64,000 nt of DNA from assembly GCF_001682865.1 (NCBI RefSeq), contig NZ_MAQX01000007.1:222-64221 (forward strand), read 5' to 3'. This stretch comes from Bacillus sp. FJAT-26390. Lineage in GTDB: Bacteria; Bacillota; Bacilli; Paenibacillales; Paenibacillaceae. The position numbers and the translations under genes were made by a program. Positions 51,474 through 60,641 of this stretch are shown here, one piece after another (the stretch's first letter is position 1; each line of letters begins with the position of its first letter). Under the pieces are notes generated by a model that was given only the letters and a program-made list of their open reading frames with translations, was not told the DNA's origin and ran no database searches.

Positions 51474-52775
51474 TTGTTCAAGACCGTGTCCAATATTTGG
51501 AAAGTGGCGGATCTTCGTACAAGGATCCTCTTCACCCTTTTCATCCTTTTAGTATACCGTATCGGTTCTTTCATACCGGTACCCGATGTAAACAAAGATG
51601 TGTTTAAGCAGGTTGATGCAGCCGGTGCGGATCTGTTCGGCTTGCTTAACACGTTTTCCGGCGGTGCTTTGTTCCAATTCTCAATCTTCGCAATCGGAAT
51701 TACGCCTTACATTACAGCGTCGATTATCGTACAGCTGTTATCGATGGACGTTATTCCTAAATTTGCGGAGTGGGCAAAGGAAGGCGAGAACGGTAAACGT
51801 AAACTCGCACAAATCACTCGTTATGGTACGATTGTTCTTGGTTTGATCCAAGGTTTCGCAACAGCGATCGGATTTAACCGTCAATACGGTTATGAGATGA
51901 TCGTTGGCGCAACATTCGTAGACTATTTACTCATCGCGATCATCCTGACTGCAGGTACTGCATTCTTGATGTGGCTCGGCGAGCAAATTACGGAAAAAGG
52001 AATCGGAAATGGTATTTCCATTCTTATCTTTGCAGCAATTGCAGCTGGTATCCCAGGACACATTCGTACGATCGTGCAAGATCAATTCGTAGGTGCCCAA
52101 GATCAACTGTTCTTGAACATCATCAAAATGGTACTGATTCTGATTGCGATTATCGCAATCATCGTCGGTGTTATATTCGTACAACAAGGTATTCGTAAAA
52201 TTCCTGTTCAATACGCTAAACGCGTCGTTGGACGGAAAATGTACGGCGGACAATCGACACACATTCCGATGAAAGTGAATGGCGCAGGCGTTATTCCAGT
52301 CATTTTCGCGGTTTCACTTATCATGTTCCCGATTACGATTGCACAGTTCTGGTCCAATCAGGTCTGGGCAAAATGGATTATTGACAATATGAACTATGAC
52401 AGACCGCTTGGTATGGTATTGTACGTATTGTTAATTATCGGTTTTACCTTCTTCTACACATTCGTGCAAATTAATCCGGTGCAAATGGCTGATCAGATGA
52501 AGAAAAACGGTGGATACATTCCTGGCATTCGTCCAGGTAAACCGACCTCGTCATACCTAACACGCGTTATGTCGCGTATTACGTTGACGGGTGCGATCTT
52601 CCTGGCTATCATCTCTGTATTGCCAGTGTTCTTCGGAACACTTGCAGGATTACCGCGCTCAGTGCAGCTAGGCGGCACCTCGTTGCTAATCGTTATCGGT
52701 GTTGCACTGGATACGATGAAGCAAATTGAGAGCCAGTTGATCAAACGCCATTACAAAGGGTTTATCAATAAATAA
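51474..52775 (+). CDS. secY: SecY, protein translocase channel subunit
   Basis: SecY forms the protein-conducting channel with SecE and SecG. The 433-aa protein has ten hydrophobic segments, the plug-region start GALFQFSIFAIGITPYITAS, and the cytoplasmic C5 loop with RPGKPTSSYL. TTG 51474 directly follows the rplO stop, with GAGGTG upstream, so coupling to rplO is likely. secE is in the same window. Confidence 0.96.
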   Translation: MFKTVSNIWKVADLRTRILFTLFILLVYRIGSFIPVPDVNKDVFKQVDAAGADLFGLLNTFSGGALFQFSIFAIGITPYITASIIVQLLSMDVIPKFAEWAKEGENGKRKLAQITRYGTIVLGLIQGFATAIGFNRQYGYEMIVGATFVDYLLIAIILTAGTAFLMWLGEQITEKGIGNGISILIFAAIAAGIPGHIRTIVQDQFVGAQDQLFLNIIKMVLILIAIIAIIVGVIFVQQGIRKIPVQYAKRVVGRKMYGGQSTHIPMKVNGAGVIPVIFAVSLIMFPITIAQFWSNQVWAKWIIDNMNYDRPLGMVLYVLLIIGFTFFYTFVQINPVQMADQMKKNGGYIPGIRPGKPTSSYLTRVMSRITLTGAIFLAIISVLPVFFGTLAGLPRSVQLGGTSLLIVIGVALDTMKQIESQLIKRHYKGFINK

Positions 52776-52866
52776 CAATAGGTTCTGACCGGGCTTCCGC
52801 GTTCGTCAACTAGCGTTGTGCGGCAGCCCGCCCGAGCCTATTGTGCTTAAAGCGAGGAACTCAGCA

Positions 52867-53517
52867 ATGAACATTTTATTCATGGGCCCTCCGGGAGCCG
52901 GTAAAGGTACACAAGCTGAACGGATCGTTGAAGAGTTCGGTATTCCCCACATTTCAACTGGCGATGCTTTCCGCCTCGCTATGAAACAAGGAACTGCACT
53001 TGGAATCAAAGCGAAAGAGTATGTCGATCAAGGCCTGCTCGTTCCCGATGAGATCACGAACGGTATTGTGAAAGAAAGACTCGAAGCAGATGATTGCAAA
53101 AATGGTTTCTTGCTCGACGGGTTTCCTCGCACACTGCAGCAGGCTGAAGCACTTGATGCTATGCTTGCGGAGCTCGGTCGCAGTATCGACCATGTTGTAA
53201 ATTTAAAGGTTGACCGCAGTTTGCTGCTTGCTCGCTTGACGGGCAGACGCATATCTAGAACGACAGGTACGACTTATCATGTAATCTTTAACCCCCCTAA
53301 GGTCGAAGGTATCTGCGACAAGGACGGCGGGGAATTGTATCAGCGCTCTGATGATACAGAGGAAAAGGTCGGAACTCGTTTGGACGAATACACATCCAAA
53401 ACCGCGCCTCTACTCGATTACTACAGTGCTAAAGGTCTCCTACGCGAAGTCGACGGCGAGAAGGACATCGATGTTGTAACATCAGACATTGTTTCCTGCT
53501 TGCGAGGTTCATTGTAA
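52867..53517 (+). CDS. adk: Adenylate kinase, LID without the usual zinc cysteines
   Basis: Adk interconverts ATP + AMP and 2 ADP. The 216-aa protein has the P-loop [27 protein letters not shown] and the long LID. In Gram-positive Adk the LID normally holds a Cys-x2-Cys zinc pair after RRI; here the stretch reads [12 protein letters not shown], so both cysteines are gone, while the second half still reads [14 protein letters not shown] zinc site is therefore probably lost. ATG 52867 follows GCGAGG. The stop overlaps map by one base (TAATG). Confidence 0.95.
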   Translation: MNILFMGPPGAGKGTQAERIVEEFGIPHISTGDAFRLAMKQGTALGIKAKEYVDQGLLVPDEITNGIVKERLEADDCKNGFLLDGFPRTLQQAEALDAMLAELGRSIDHVVNLKVDRSLLLARLTGRRISRTTGTTYHVIFNPPKVEGICDKDGGELYQRSDDTEEKVGTRLDEYTSKTAPLLDYYSAKGLLREVDGEKDIDVVTSDIVSCLRGSL

Positions 53518-54275
53518 TGATAATATGCAAATCCGAATCGGAGCTGCAGTTTATGAGGGAAGCCGGACGTATTGTCGCGGAAACGCATCGATTGATGTCG
53601 GAAGCTGTGAAACCAGGCATCACTACACGTGAGCTTGACCAAATCGCTGAAACGTACATTAAGAGTCAAAATGCGATCCCTTCCTTTAAAGGTTACAATG
53701 GTTTCCCTTCCAGCATTTGCGCTTCTGTGAATGACGAGCTGGTGCACGGCTTCCCTGGGTCACGCAAGTTGAACGAAGGCGATATAATCAGTATCGATAT
53801 CGGTGCGCAGTTTGAAGGCTATCACGGTGACTCGGCTTGGACCTATGCGGTAGGAGCCGTTACGCCTGAAGTACAAAGGCTGCTTGATGTGACGGAAGCT
53901 TCGCTTTATGCGGGACTTGCGCTGATCAAACCAGATATTAGACTATATACAATTTCGCATGCTATTCAGAAGGTAATTGAAGATGCAGGATTCTCCGTAG
54001 TACGGGAATACGTAGGGCACGGAATCGGCGCGGACCTCCATGAGGAACCACAAATACCGAACTACGGCATACCAGATCGCGGACCTCGTCTGAAGACCGG
54101 AATGGTGCTTGCAATCGAACCAATGGTTAATATCGGTGAACGATATGTCCGGACGCTCGAAGACAATTGGACGGTTGTAACGGAAGACAGCTCATGGTGC
54201 GCTCATTTCGAGCATACAGTAGCTGTTACAGAGGACGGCTTTGAAATATTGACCATTTTGCCGCAGCAGCCATAG
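53517..54275 (+). CDS. map: Methionine aminopeptidase type I
   Basis: Map removes initiator methionine. The 252-aa protein has the metal ligands in [20 protein letters not shown], then [30 protein letters not shown] and the final [13 protein letters not shown] 53517 overlaps the adk stop by one base (TAATG). Length is typical for the short bacillary form. Confidence 0.95.
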   Translation: MIICKSESELQFMREAGRIVAETHRLMSEAVKPGITTRELDQIAETYIKSQNAIPSFKGYNGFPSSICASVNDELVHGFPGSRKLNEGDIISIDIGAQFEGYHGDSAWTYAVGAVTPEVQRLLDVTEASLYAGLALIKPDIRLYTISHAIQKVIEDAGFSVVREYVGHGIGADLHEEPQIPNYGIPDRGPRLKTGMVLAIEPMVNIGERYVRTLEDNWTVVTEDSSWCAHFEHTVAVTEDGFEILTILPQQP

Positions 54276-54278
54276 TCT

Positions 54279-54566
54279 ATGATTATGGAAGCTCGTCCCC
54301 AGATTGGTCAGTTCGTCAAAGTACTTCGCGGTAAAGATGAGGAAAGCTATGCGATTATCTTGGCAATCGTCGACGATCGATTCGTTATGATTGCGGATGG
54401 GCACAAGCGCCGATTTGATCAGCCGAAGAAAAAGAACGTTCTACATCTCGAGTTACAGCCTGCAATTAGTTCAGAGGTTTCAAGCAGCATGCAAGAAACC
54501 GGCAGGGTTACCAACGCTAAGTTACGTTACGCAATTCAGAAGTTTGCACATGCGAAAGGAGAATGA
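54279..54566 (+). CDS. KOW-domain RNA-binding protein
   Basis: The 95-aa protein carries an N-terminal KOW motif in GQFVKVLRGKDEESYAIILA, like the L14e/L27e-type RNA-binding proteins encoded between map and infA in many Firmicutes (YbzG in Bacillus). An ATG at 54285 gives MEARPQIGQ and may be the true start; neither ATG has a clear ribosome site, so coupling to map (stop 3 nt upstream) is likely. Role beyond RNA binding is unknown. Confidence 0.85.
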   Translation: MIMEARPQIGQFVKVLRGKDEESYAIILAIVDDRFVMIADGHKRRFDQPKKKNVLHLELQPAISSEVSSSMQETGRVTNAKLRYAIQKFAHAKGE

Positions 54567-54569
54567 CGG

Positions 54570-54943
<374 letters not shown>

Positions 54944-54962
54944 AAGGAGGGGAATATAGCCT

Positions 54963-55331
54963 ATGGCACGTATAGCTGGTGTAGACTTGCCGCGTGACAA
55001 ACGCGTCGAAATCGCCCTGACATACATTTTCGGTATCGGCAAAACAACGTCGCAACAACTTTTGAAAACAGCTGAAGTTAGCTTCGATACTCGCGTTCGC
55101 GATTTGACAGAAGACGAACTTGCTCGCCTTCGCGAAGCAATCGACAAATCTGTTAAAGTAGAAGGCGACTTGCGTCGTGAAATTTCGCTTAACATTAAGC
55201 GTCTGACTGAAATCGGATGCTACCGTGGTCTTCGTCACCGTCGCGGCTTGCCTGTTCGCGGTCAACGCACGAAAACGAATGCACGTACTCGTAAAGGTCC
55301 TCGTCGGACTGTAGCTAACAAGAAGAAATAA
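54963..55331 (+). CDS. rpsM: Ribosomal protein uS13
   Basis: The 122-aa S13 has [20 protein letters not shown] and the basic tail [23 protein letters not shown] 54963 follows AAGGAGGGG. Confidence 0.97.
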   Translation: MARIAGVDLPRDKRVEIALTYIFGIGKTTSQQLLKTAEVSFDTRVRDLTEDELARLREAIDKSVKVEGDLRREISLNIKRLTEIGCYRGLRHRRGLPVRGQRTKTNARTRKGPRRTVANKKK

Positions 55332-55350
55332 GAAGGGAGGATAATGGACA

Positions 55351-55746
55351 ATGGCTAAACCAAAAAAAATCGTTCGTACGAAACGTCGCGACCGGAAAAA
55401 TATTGAGACTGGCGTTGCGCACATTCGCTCGACATTCAACAATACGATCGTTACGATCACGGATCCGCACGGCAATGCAATTTCATGGGCAAGCTCTGGT
55501 AACATGGGCTTCAAAGGCTCACGTAAGAGCACGCCTTTCGCAGCTCAAATGGCTGCTGAAACAGCTGCTAAAGCAGCGATGGAGCATGGCATGAGAACCG
55601 TCGAAGTGATGGTAAAAGGTCCAGGCGCTGGCCGTGAAGCTGCGATTCGTTCGCTTCAAGCTGCCGGGTTGGAAGTTAACCTCATTAAAGACGTAACACC
55701 AGTACCTCATAACGGATGCCGTCCGCCGAAACGTCGTCGCGTATAG
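55351..55746 (+). CDS. rpsK: Ribosomal protein uS11
   Basis: The 131-aa S11 has [20 protein letters not shown] and the C-terminal [21 protein letters not shown] 55351 follows GGGAGG. Confidence 0.97.
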   Translation: MAKPKKIVRTKRRDRKNIETGVAHIRSTFNNTIVTITDPHGNAISWASSGNMGFKGSRKSTPFAAQMAAETAAKAAMEHGMRTVEVMVKGPGAGREAAIRSLQAAGLEVNLIKDVTPVPHNGCRPPKRRRV

Positions 55747-55801
55747 TTGGATCCGATGTGGTATCAAATGTCAACAACTTGTGAATAATGGTTGTGAAGG
55801 T

Positions 55802-55830
55802 TTGGCATACTACAAGATTTGACTTAAAAT
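55802..55830 (+). promoter_or_regulatory. Possible internal promoter before rpoA
   Basis: TTGGCA (55802-55807), a 17-bp spacer and TAAAAT (55825-55830) in the 127-nt gap between rpsK and rpoA. Confidence 0.5.
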
Positions 55831-55873
55831 AACGGTAAGGTAACGGAGCGACGTTTGAAGGAGGGTACTATTA

Positions 55874-56818
55874 GTGATTGAGATCGAAAAGCCGAAAATC
55901 GAAACCGTAGAACTGAATGATGAGGGAACTTACGGACGTTTCGTCGTCGAGCCGCTTGAGCGCGGATATGGCACGACGCTAGGAAATTCGCTTCGCCGGA
56001 TTTTGTTGTCGTCGTTGCCGGGTGCAGCAGTAACCTCGGTTCAAATCGATGGAGTGCTTCACGAGTTCTCTACGGTTCCCGGAGTGATTGAGGATGTTAC
56101 CGAGATCATTCTGAACCTGAAGGGCCTCTCGTTGAAAATCCACTCCGATGAAGAAAAGGTGTTGGAAATCGACGCGGATGGCGAAGGGAATATTACAGCG
56201 GGCGACATTCGAGCAGACAGCGATGTCGAGATTTTAAGCCCTGATCTTCACATCGCAACCTTGGCCTCCGGCGCGCGGCTCCATATGCGGGTATTTGCTA
56301 ATCGGGGACGCGGTTACGTGCAAGCGGACCGCAACAAGAAGGACGAACAACCGATTGGGGTAATTCCCGTTGATTCGATATACACGCCAATTACTCGCGT
56401 AAATTATAGCGTAGAAAATACTCGTGTCGGTCAAGTAACTAACTACGACAAGCTCACGCTTGAAGTATGGACTGACGGTAGTATTAGACCGGAAGAGGCT
56501 GTAAGCCTCGGCGCTAAAATTTTGACCGAGCATTTGGACTTGTTCGTTGGATTAACCGATGAAGCCAAAGACGCGGAAATTATGGTTGAGAAGGAAGAAG
56601 ATAAGAAAGAGAAAGTTCTAGAGATGACGATCGAGGAACTTGATCTTTCCGTCCGTTCTTACAACTGCTTGAAGCGCGCTGGTATCAACACTGTTCAAGA
56701 GCTAATCACGAAATCCGAAGAGGACATGATGAAGGTTCGTAACCTCGGACGCAAATCCCTTGAGGAAGTTCAAGAGAAGCTTGAAGAGCTAGGTCTTGGC
56801 CTACGCATGGAAGAGTAG
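55874..56818 (+). CDS. rpoA: RNA polymerase alpha subunit
   Basis: The 314-aa alpha subunit nucleates polymerase assembly and contacts UP elements. The N-terminal domain has [24 protein letters not shown] sequence (from residue 30) and the C-terminal domain has [19 protein letters not shown] and the helix [17 protein letters not shown]. Start GTG 55874 follows GGAGGG. Confidence 0.97.
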   Translation: MIEIEKPKIETVELNDEGTYGRFVVEPLERGYGTTLGNSLRRILLSSLPGAAVTSVQIDGVLHEFSTVPGVIEDVTEIILNLKGLSLKIHSDEEKVLEIDADGEGNITAGDIRADSDVEILSPDLHIATLASGARLHMRVFANRGRGYVQADRNKKDEQPIGVIPVDSIYTPITRVNYSVENTRVGQVTNYDKLTLEVWTDGSIRPEEAVSLGAKILTEHLDLFVGLTDEAKDAEIMVEKEEDKKEKVLEMTIEELDLSVRSYNCLKRAGINTVQELITKSEEDMMKVRNLGRKSLEEVQEKLEELGLGLRMEE

Positions 56819-56863
56819 TAAACCAACAAGAATAGACAAAAGAGCAAGGGAGGGGAAAACAAG

Positions 56864-57229
56864 ATGGCATATCAAAAATTAGGACGTGACGCTAGTGCAC
56901 GGAAAGCTTTGTTCCGTGACCTCGTTACTGACTTGTTCCTTTATGAGCGTATTCAAACGACTGAAGCTAAAGCGAAAGAAGTTCGTTCTATCGCTGAGAA
57001 GCTGATCACTAAAGCTAAGCAAGGTGATCTTCATGCTCGTCGTCAAGTAGCAGCTTATGTACGTCGTGAGTCCGTTGACGGACAACAAGACGCTATTCAA
57101 AAGCTGTTCTCCGAACTAGCTAGCCGTTACTCGGAGCGTGCAGGTGGATACACACGTATTCTAAAACTAGGACCCCGTCGCGGCGATGCTGCGCCTATGG
57201 TTTACCTGGAATTGGTTGACCGCGCGTAG
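56864..57229 (+). CDS. rplQ: Ribosomal protein bL17
   Basis: The 121-aa L17 starts [20 protein letters not shown] and ends [21 protein letters not shown] 56864 follows GGGAGGGG. It is the last gene of the alpha operon. Confidence 0.96.
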   Translation: MAYQKLGRDASARKALFRDLVTDLFLYERIQTTEAKAKEVRSIAEKLITKAKQGDLHARRQVAAYVRRESVDGQQDAIQKLFSELASRYSERAGGYTRILKLGPRRGDAAPMVYLELVDRA

Positions 57230-57295
57230 TACTGCACAACACGAAAATGTATAAGCTTGTCCACAGCGTTAAACCTTGTCCAAGCTTTATACGCG

Positions 57296-57360
57296 AGCGT
57301 AAACGGCTTATGCCTCCTCTGGCGGTATAAGCACGCTAACGCAATGAGATATAAGCCAAG
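57296..57360 (+). repeat. Dispersed intergenic repeat, copy C (partial)
   Basis: AGCGTAAACGGCTTATGCC, CTCTGGCGG, AAGCACG and GATATAAG follow the order of copies A and B. The right half diverges after 57357. A hairpin of TGTATAAGCTTG (57248) and CAAGCTTTATAC (57281) precedes it, recalling the GTATAAG/CTTATAC arms of copy D. Confidence 0.55.
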
Positions 57361-57396
57361 TATTTGGGTCAGCCCGGTACTTCTTGTATTTTAGTG

Positions 57397-57429
57397 AAAA
57401 GGGTGGACCCTTGCGGCCACCTTTTTTTA
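57397..57429 (+). terminator. Terminator after rplQ
   Basis: AAAGGGTGG pairs with GGCCACCTTT and is followed by a run of seven T residues. Confidence 0.75.
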
Positions 57430-57708
57430 TTTGCCTATCTGAATGGTTAATCATGTTGATTAAACTTTTTCGGCATGCAGCAATGTGAACGAAACGCCTC
57501 TTGCATGAGATCATGATTTTAACGAGTCCTGAGCGTCATGTAAGCGGCCGAGTAGGCAAATGATGCTGCTGCATGAAAAAGCAACCAAAGAGCGATAGAT
57601 GAGCTTATGCGACATCTCTAGGGTGTGCAGAGGGCGAAGCGCCACGAGATCCTTTTTGAAAAGAGGATTTAGGGACTTAGTAATCCCTTTAGTTAAGGGG
57701 GGAACAGG
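57430..57708 (+). other. Gene-free gap where ECF transporter genes usually lie
   Basis: No frame with a plausible start, ribosome site and recognisable product is visible. Only short hairpins occur (for example around GGGACTTAGTAATCCC near 57672). In B. subtilis the two ECF ATPases and the ECF transmembrane gene occupy the rplQ-truA interval; here nothing of them is recognisable. Confidence 0.6.
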
Positions 57709-58461
57709 TTGAGGAATATTTGCGTAAAGGTCAGCTATGACGGGTCGGGCTTTAACGGTTTTCAGACGCAGCCATACGGCAGAACGGTTCAAGGTGAAAT
57801 AGAGAAGGCCATTAAGAAGCTTACGGGCGAGACGACCATTATTATCGGTTCGGGGCGCACGGATGCGGGAGTGCACGCACAGGGGCAGATGTTCAATTTC
57901 TATACGGAATCTACGATTCCGACAGAGAGATGGGCGATCGCGCTTAATACGCGATTACCGAAGGACATTGTCATTATTGAAGCGTTCGATGTGCCGGAGC
58001 ATTTTCACGCAAGGAGATCCGCCAAGCGCAAAACGTATCGTTATACGATTGATACCGGAAAGTTTCCAGATGTGTTTGGTCGCCAGTACCGGTTTCATCA
58101 TCCGACGCCGCTTGATGTAGAGGCGATGCGCGAGGGGCTCAGCTACCTTGTTGGGAAGCATGATTTTACCTCGTTTACATCGATTCATTCTACTAAGCCT
58201 CATCACATTCGGACGATCTACGAAGCAGACTTTGTGCAGGAAGGCCCGATCGTGCATATGTACGTGACAGGCAACGGTTTTTTGTACAATATGGTTCGCG
58301 TCATTATGGGAACTTTGCTATGGGTTGGCGAAGGGAAAATGGCTTCATCTGAGATAAAAAGCATCCTTGAGGGTCGAAATCGCTCGCTCGCAGGTCCTAC
58401 GGCTATGCCGCACGGATTGATGCTGATGGATGTTGAATATTCCAGCGAAAAACAGGGATAA
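57709..58461 (+). CDS. truA: TruA, tRNA pseudouridine synthase (positions 38-40)
   Basis: The 250-aa enzyme has the catalytic Asp in GSGRTDAGVHAQGQ and the family start RNICVKVSYDGSGFNGFQTQ. Start TTG 57709 follows GGGGGG. It is next to rplM-rpsI as in other bacilli. A new promoter follows its stop. Confidence 0.94.
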   Translation: MRNICVKVSYDGSGFNGFQTQPYGRTVQGEIEKAIKKLTGETTIIIGSGRTDAGVHAQGQMFNFYTESTIPTERWAIALNTRLPKDIVIIEAFDVPEHFHARRSAKRKTYRYTIDTGKFPDVFGRQYRFHHPTPLDVEAMREGLSYLVGKHDFTSFTSIHSTKPHHIRTIYEADFVQEGPIVHMYVTGNGFLYNMVRVIMGTLLWVGEGKMASSEIKSILEGRNRSLAGPTAMPHGLMLMDVEYSSEKQG

Positions 58462-58476
58462 ATCACTATAAATTAC

Positions 58477-58505
58477 TTGCACTTACACATACTTTATAGT
58501 AGAAT
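58477..58505 (+). promoter_or_regulatory. Promoter of rplM-rpsI
   Basis: TTGCAC (58477-58482), a 17-bp spacer and TAGAAT (58500-58505), just after truA. It leaves about 135 nt of leader. Confidence 0.65.
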
Positions 58506-58511
58506 ATAACT

Positions 58512-58636
58512 TGTGCTTTCGAAGTGGCTAACCCACAGCCCCGACTGAGATCGTCACAAACTTGGCTATCAACAATGAATAAACAAACCAACGTCTTTAC
58601 GTTGTTATAAAACGATTAATGTATGAAATTAAGGAG
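58512..58636 (+). ncRNA. Possible ribosomal L13-type leader
   Basis: The leader before rplM holds GTGGCTAACCCACAG and AACGTCTTTACGTT, which can fold into short hairpins. L13 leaders are known at this position in Firmicutes, but I cannot confirm the family consensus by eye. Confidence 0.35.
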
Positions 58637-58644
58637 GATCATCC

Positions 58645-59082
58645 ATGCGTACCACTTATATGGCTAAATCAACTGAAGTTGATCGTAAATGGTTCGTCGT
58701 CGATGCGGAAGGCAAAACGCTAGGCCGCTTGGCGAGTGAAGTTGCTGCCCTGATCCGCGGCAAACACAAACCGACATTTACACCACATGTTGATACAGGC
58801 GATTTCGTTGTTGTTATCAACGCTGAAAAAATCCATCTGACAGGCAAAAAAATGTCGGATAAAATTTACTACCGTCACTCCATGTACTCCGGTGGCTTGA
58901 AAGCTACTCCGGCACAAGAGATGATCAAAAACAAGCCAGAGCGCGTTATCGAGCTGGCTGTACACGGCATGTTGCCTAAGAACCGTCTTGGCGACAAAAT
59001 GAAGCTTAAACTTAAAGTATACGCAGGTGCGGAACATCCACATCAAGCACAAAACCCTGAAGTTTACGAACTTCGCGGGTAA
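58645..59082 (+). CDS. rplM: Ribosomal protein uL13
   Basis: The 145-aa L13 has [20 protein letters not shown] and [23 protein letters not shown] 58645 follows AAGGAGG. rpsI follows after 20 nt. Confidence 0.97.
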   Translation: MRTTYMAKSTEVDRKWFVVDAEGKTLGRLASEVAALIRGKHKPTFTPHVDTGDFVVVINAEKIHLTGKKMSDKIYYRHSMYSGGLKATPAQEMIKNKPERVIELAVHGMLPKNRLGDKMKLKLKVYAGAEHPHQAQNPEVYELRG

Positions 59083-59102
59083 TAAAGAGGAGGACAAGTT
59101 TC

Positions 59103-59495
59103 ATGGCTCAAGTGCAATACTATGGAACCGGTCGTCGTAAACACTCTGTTGCACGTGTACGTCTTGTGCCGGGTGAAGGACGAATCATTATTAACAAACG
59201 CGACATCAATGAATATTTTGGTCTAGAAACATTGAAATTGATCGTAAAACAACCGCTTAACCTTACTGACACATTGTCGAAATACGATGTGCTTGTAATC
59301 GCTAACGGTGGTGGTATGTCAGGTCAAGCGGGCGCTATCCGTCACGGTGTTTCCCGTGCTTTGCTTAAAGCAGACCCTGAATTCCGTCCAGCTCTTAAAC
59401 GTGCAGGCTTCTTGACACGTGATCCGCGTATGAAAGAGCGTAAAAAATACGGTCTTAAAGCGGCTCGTCGCGCTCCACAATTCTCGAAACGTTAA
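59103..59495 (+). CDS. rpsI: Ribosomal protein uS9
   Basis: The 130-aa S9 has [20 protein letters not shown] and the C-terminal [16 protein letters not shown] whose tail contacts P-site tRNA. ATG 59103 follows GAGGAGG. A terminator follows. Confidence 0.97.
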   Translation: MAQVQYYGTGRRKHSVARVRLVPGEGRIIINKRDINEYFGLETLKLIVKQPLNLTDTLSKYDVLVIANGGGMSGQAGAIRHGVSRALLKADPEFRPALKRAGFLTRDPRMKERKKYGLKAARRAPQFSKR

Positions 59496-59510
59496 TATCT
59501 ATACAACGAA

Positions 59511-59544
59511 TGCCTTCTCTGCTTGCCAGAGAGGGCATTTTTTT
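59511..59544 (+). terminator. Terminator after rpsI
   Basis: TGCCTTCTCT (59511-59520) pairs with AGAGAGGGCA (59528-59537), then TTTTTTTG. Clear rho-independent signal. Confidence 0.9.
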
Positions 59545-59595
59545 GTGCCTAAAATTAATTCCCAAAACTTTATTTCAATTTGGTGAAAACTTATG

Positions 59596-59654
59596 TTGAA
59601 CATTTTGCGTATGGGACGTATAATTTTTATACAGACTAATTCAATAGGAATTAT
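59596..59654 (+). promoter_or_regulatory. cysH promoter with operator-like palindrome
   Basis: TTGAAC (59596-59601), a 17-bp spacer and perfect TATAAT (59619-59624). Downstream, TAATTCAATAGGAATTA centred near 59645 is an inverted repeat placed to block elongation or initiation. A sulfur regulator such as CymR is a reasonable guess but the consensus was not checked. Confidence 0.6.
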
Positions 59655-59671
59655 TAACGGAGGGCGTACAA

Positions 59672-60367
59672 ATGAACCTTTTTGAAAAAGAAGCGCTTAT
59701 TAAGCAAAAGGAAGTTGAGTTCGAAAACGCGACACCGGAAGAAATTATTGCGTTTGCGGTTGAAACTTTCCCTAATATCACTTTCGCTTGCAGCTTTGGC
59801 GCAGAGGACGTTGTACTCGTTGACATGCTGCAAAAAATTAGCCCCAAATCAGATATCTTCTACTTGGATACCGATTTTCATTTCAAGGAAACCTATGAGA
59901 CGCGCGACCGTATGGTAGAGCGTTACCCTGGCATTCCTTTTGTAGAAGTAAAACCGGAAATTACGCCTGAAGAGCAAATTGCACAGTTTGGCGAAGAGCT
60001 TTGGAAGTCCGATGCGAACGCTTGCTGCAACATTCGTAAAGTAAAACCTTTGACTAATATCCTTTCCAAATACGAAGCTTGGATTACCGGTATTCGCCGT
60101 GATCAGGCGCCTACACGTGCCAATGCCAAAAAAATCGAATATGATACAAAATTCGGACTCGTGAAATTCAACCCTATTGCTCATTGGACGAGTGAAGATG
60201 TTTGGAACTACATCCGTGAGAATGATGTTATATATAACCCGCTGCATGACCAAAACTATCCGAGCATTGGCTGTGAGCAGTGCACACGCAAAGTAATGCC
60301 AGGCGAAGATCCGCGTGCTGGACGTTGGGCTGGACAAGAAAAAACAGAATGCGGATTGCATAAATAA
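59672..60367 (+). CDS. cysH: CysH, APS/PAPS reductase with iron-sulfur cysteines
   Basis: CysH reduces activated sulfate to sulfite in cysteine synthesis. The 231-aa protein has the PP-loop-type start ACSFGAEDVVLVDML, the paired cysteines ACCNIRKVKPL and CEQC that ligate a 4Fe-4S cluster in APS-reducing enzymes, and the C-terminal catalytic ECGLHK. The cluster cysteines argue for use of APS. ATG 59672 follows GGAGGG. Right after it is a remnant of sat, whose product would make APS, so local pathway continuity is broken. Confidence 0.93.
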   Translation: MNLFEKEALIKQKEVEFENATPEEIIAFAVETFPNITFACSFGAEDVVLVDMLQKISPKSDIFYLDTDFHFKETYETRDRMVERYPGIPFVEVKPEITPEEQIAQFGEELWKSDANACCNIRKVKPLTNILSKYEAWITGIRRDQAPTRANAKKIEYDTKFGLVKFNPIAHWTSEDVWNYIRENDVIYNPLHDQNYPSIGCEQCTRKVMPGEDPRAGRWAGQEKTECGLHK

Positions 60368-60392
60368 GCAACCATAGAAAGCAATTACATCA

Positions 60393-60510
60393 ATGAGTCA
60401 AATACTACTGCACGGCGGCGTACTGCTTAACCGTGTCGCTACCTGAATTCTCCCGTCCCGAGGCAGCTCGAATTTTGATCGAAGGCATGTCCGAGCAGCC
60501 AGTAGGCTAA
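60393..60510 (+). pseudogene. sat: Deletion remnant of sat (sulfate adenylyltransferase)
   Basis: The ATG at 60393 opens MSQILLHGGVLLNRV, which matches the Sat N terminus (HGG-L-NRV), and stops at TGA 60444-60446. In the +1 frame the following bases read PEFSRPEAARILIEGM and end at TAA 60508-60510, matching the Sat C terminus. Both ends thus survive in 118 bp while about 1 kb between them is missing and the join shifts frame. No functional enzyme can be made. The position after cysH is where sat occurs in related sulfate-assimilation clusters. Confidence 0.78.
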
Positions 60511-60535
60511 TATTAAGACTTGCATAAGGATTGTC

Positions 60536-60565
60536 TCATAAACGACCATCTCGTCCCATATAAAT
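60536..60565 (+). promoter_or_regulatory. Possible sporulation promoter of cwlD
   Basis: TCATAAA (60536-60542), 14 bp, then CATATAAAT (60557-60565) resembles a sigma-E promoter. The match is partial, so this is a weak call. Confidence 0.3.
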
Positions 60566-60641
60566 GAAAGTGTGCATTAAGCTTAAAGCGAAGCTGAATG
60601 CTGCCGCTTATTCATTTGATGGAGAACGGGGTGGTTTTTTT

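Noticed and set aside
57511..57876. A 121-codon minus-strand frame before and into truA
   Set aside because: It overlaps truA, has no recognisable motifs and no good ribosome site.
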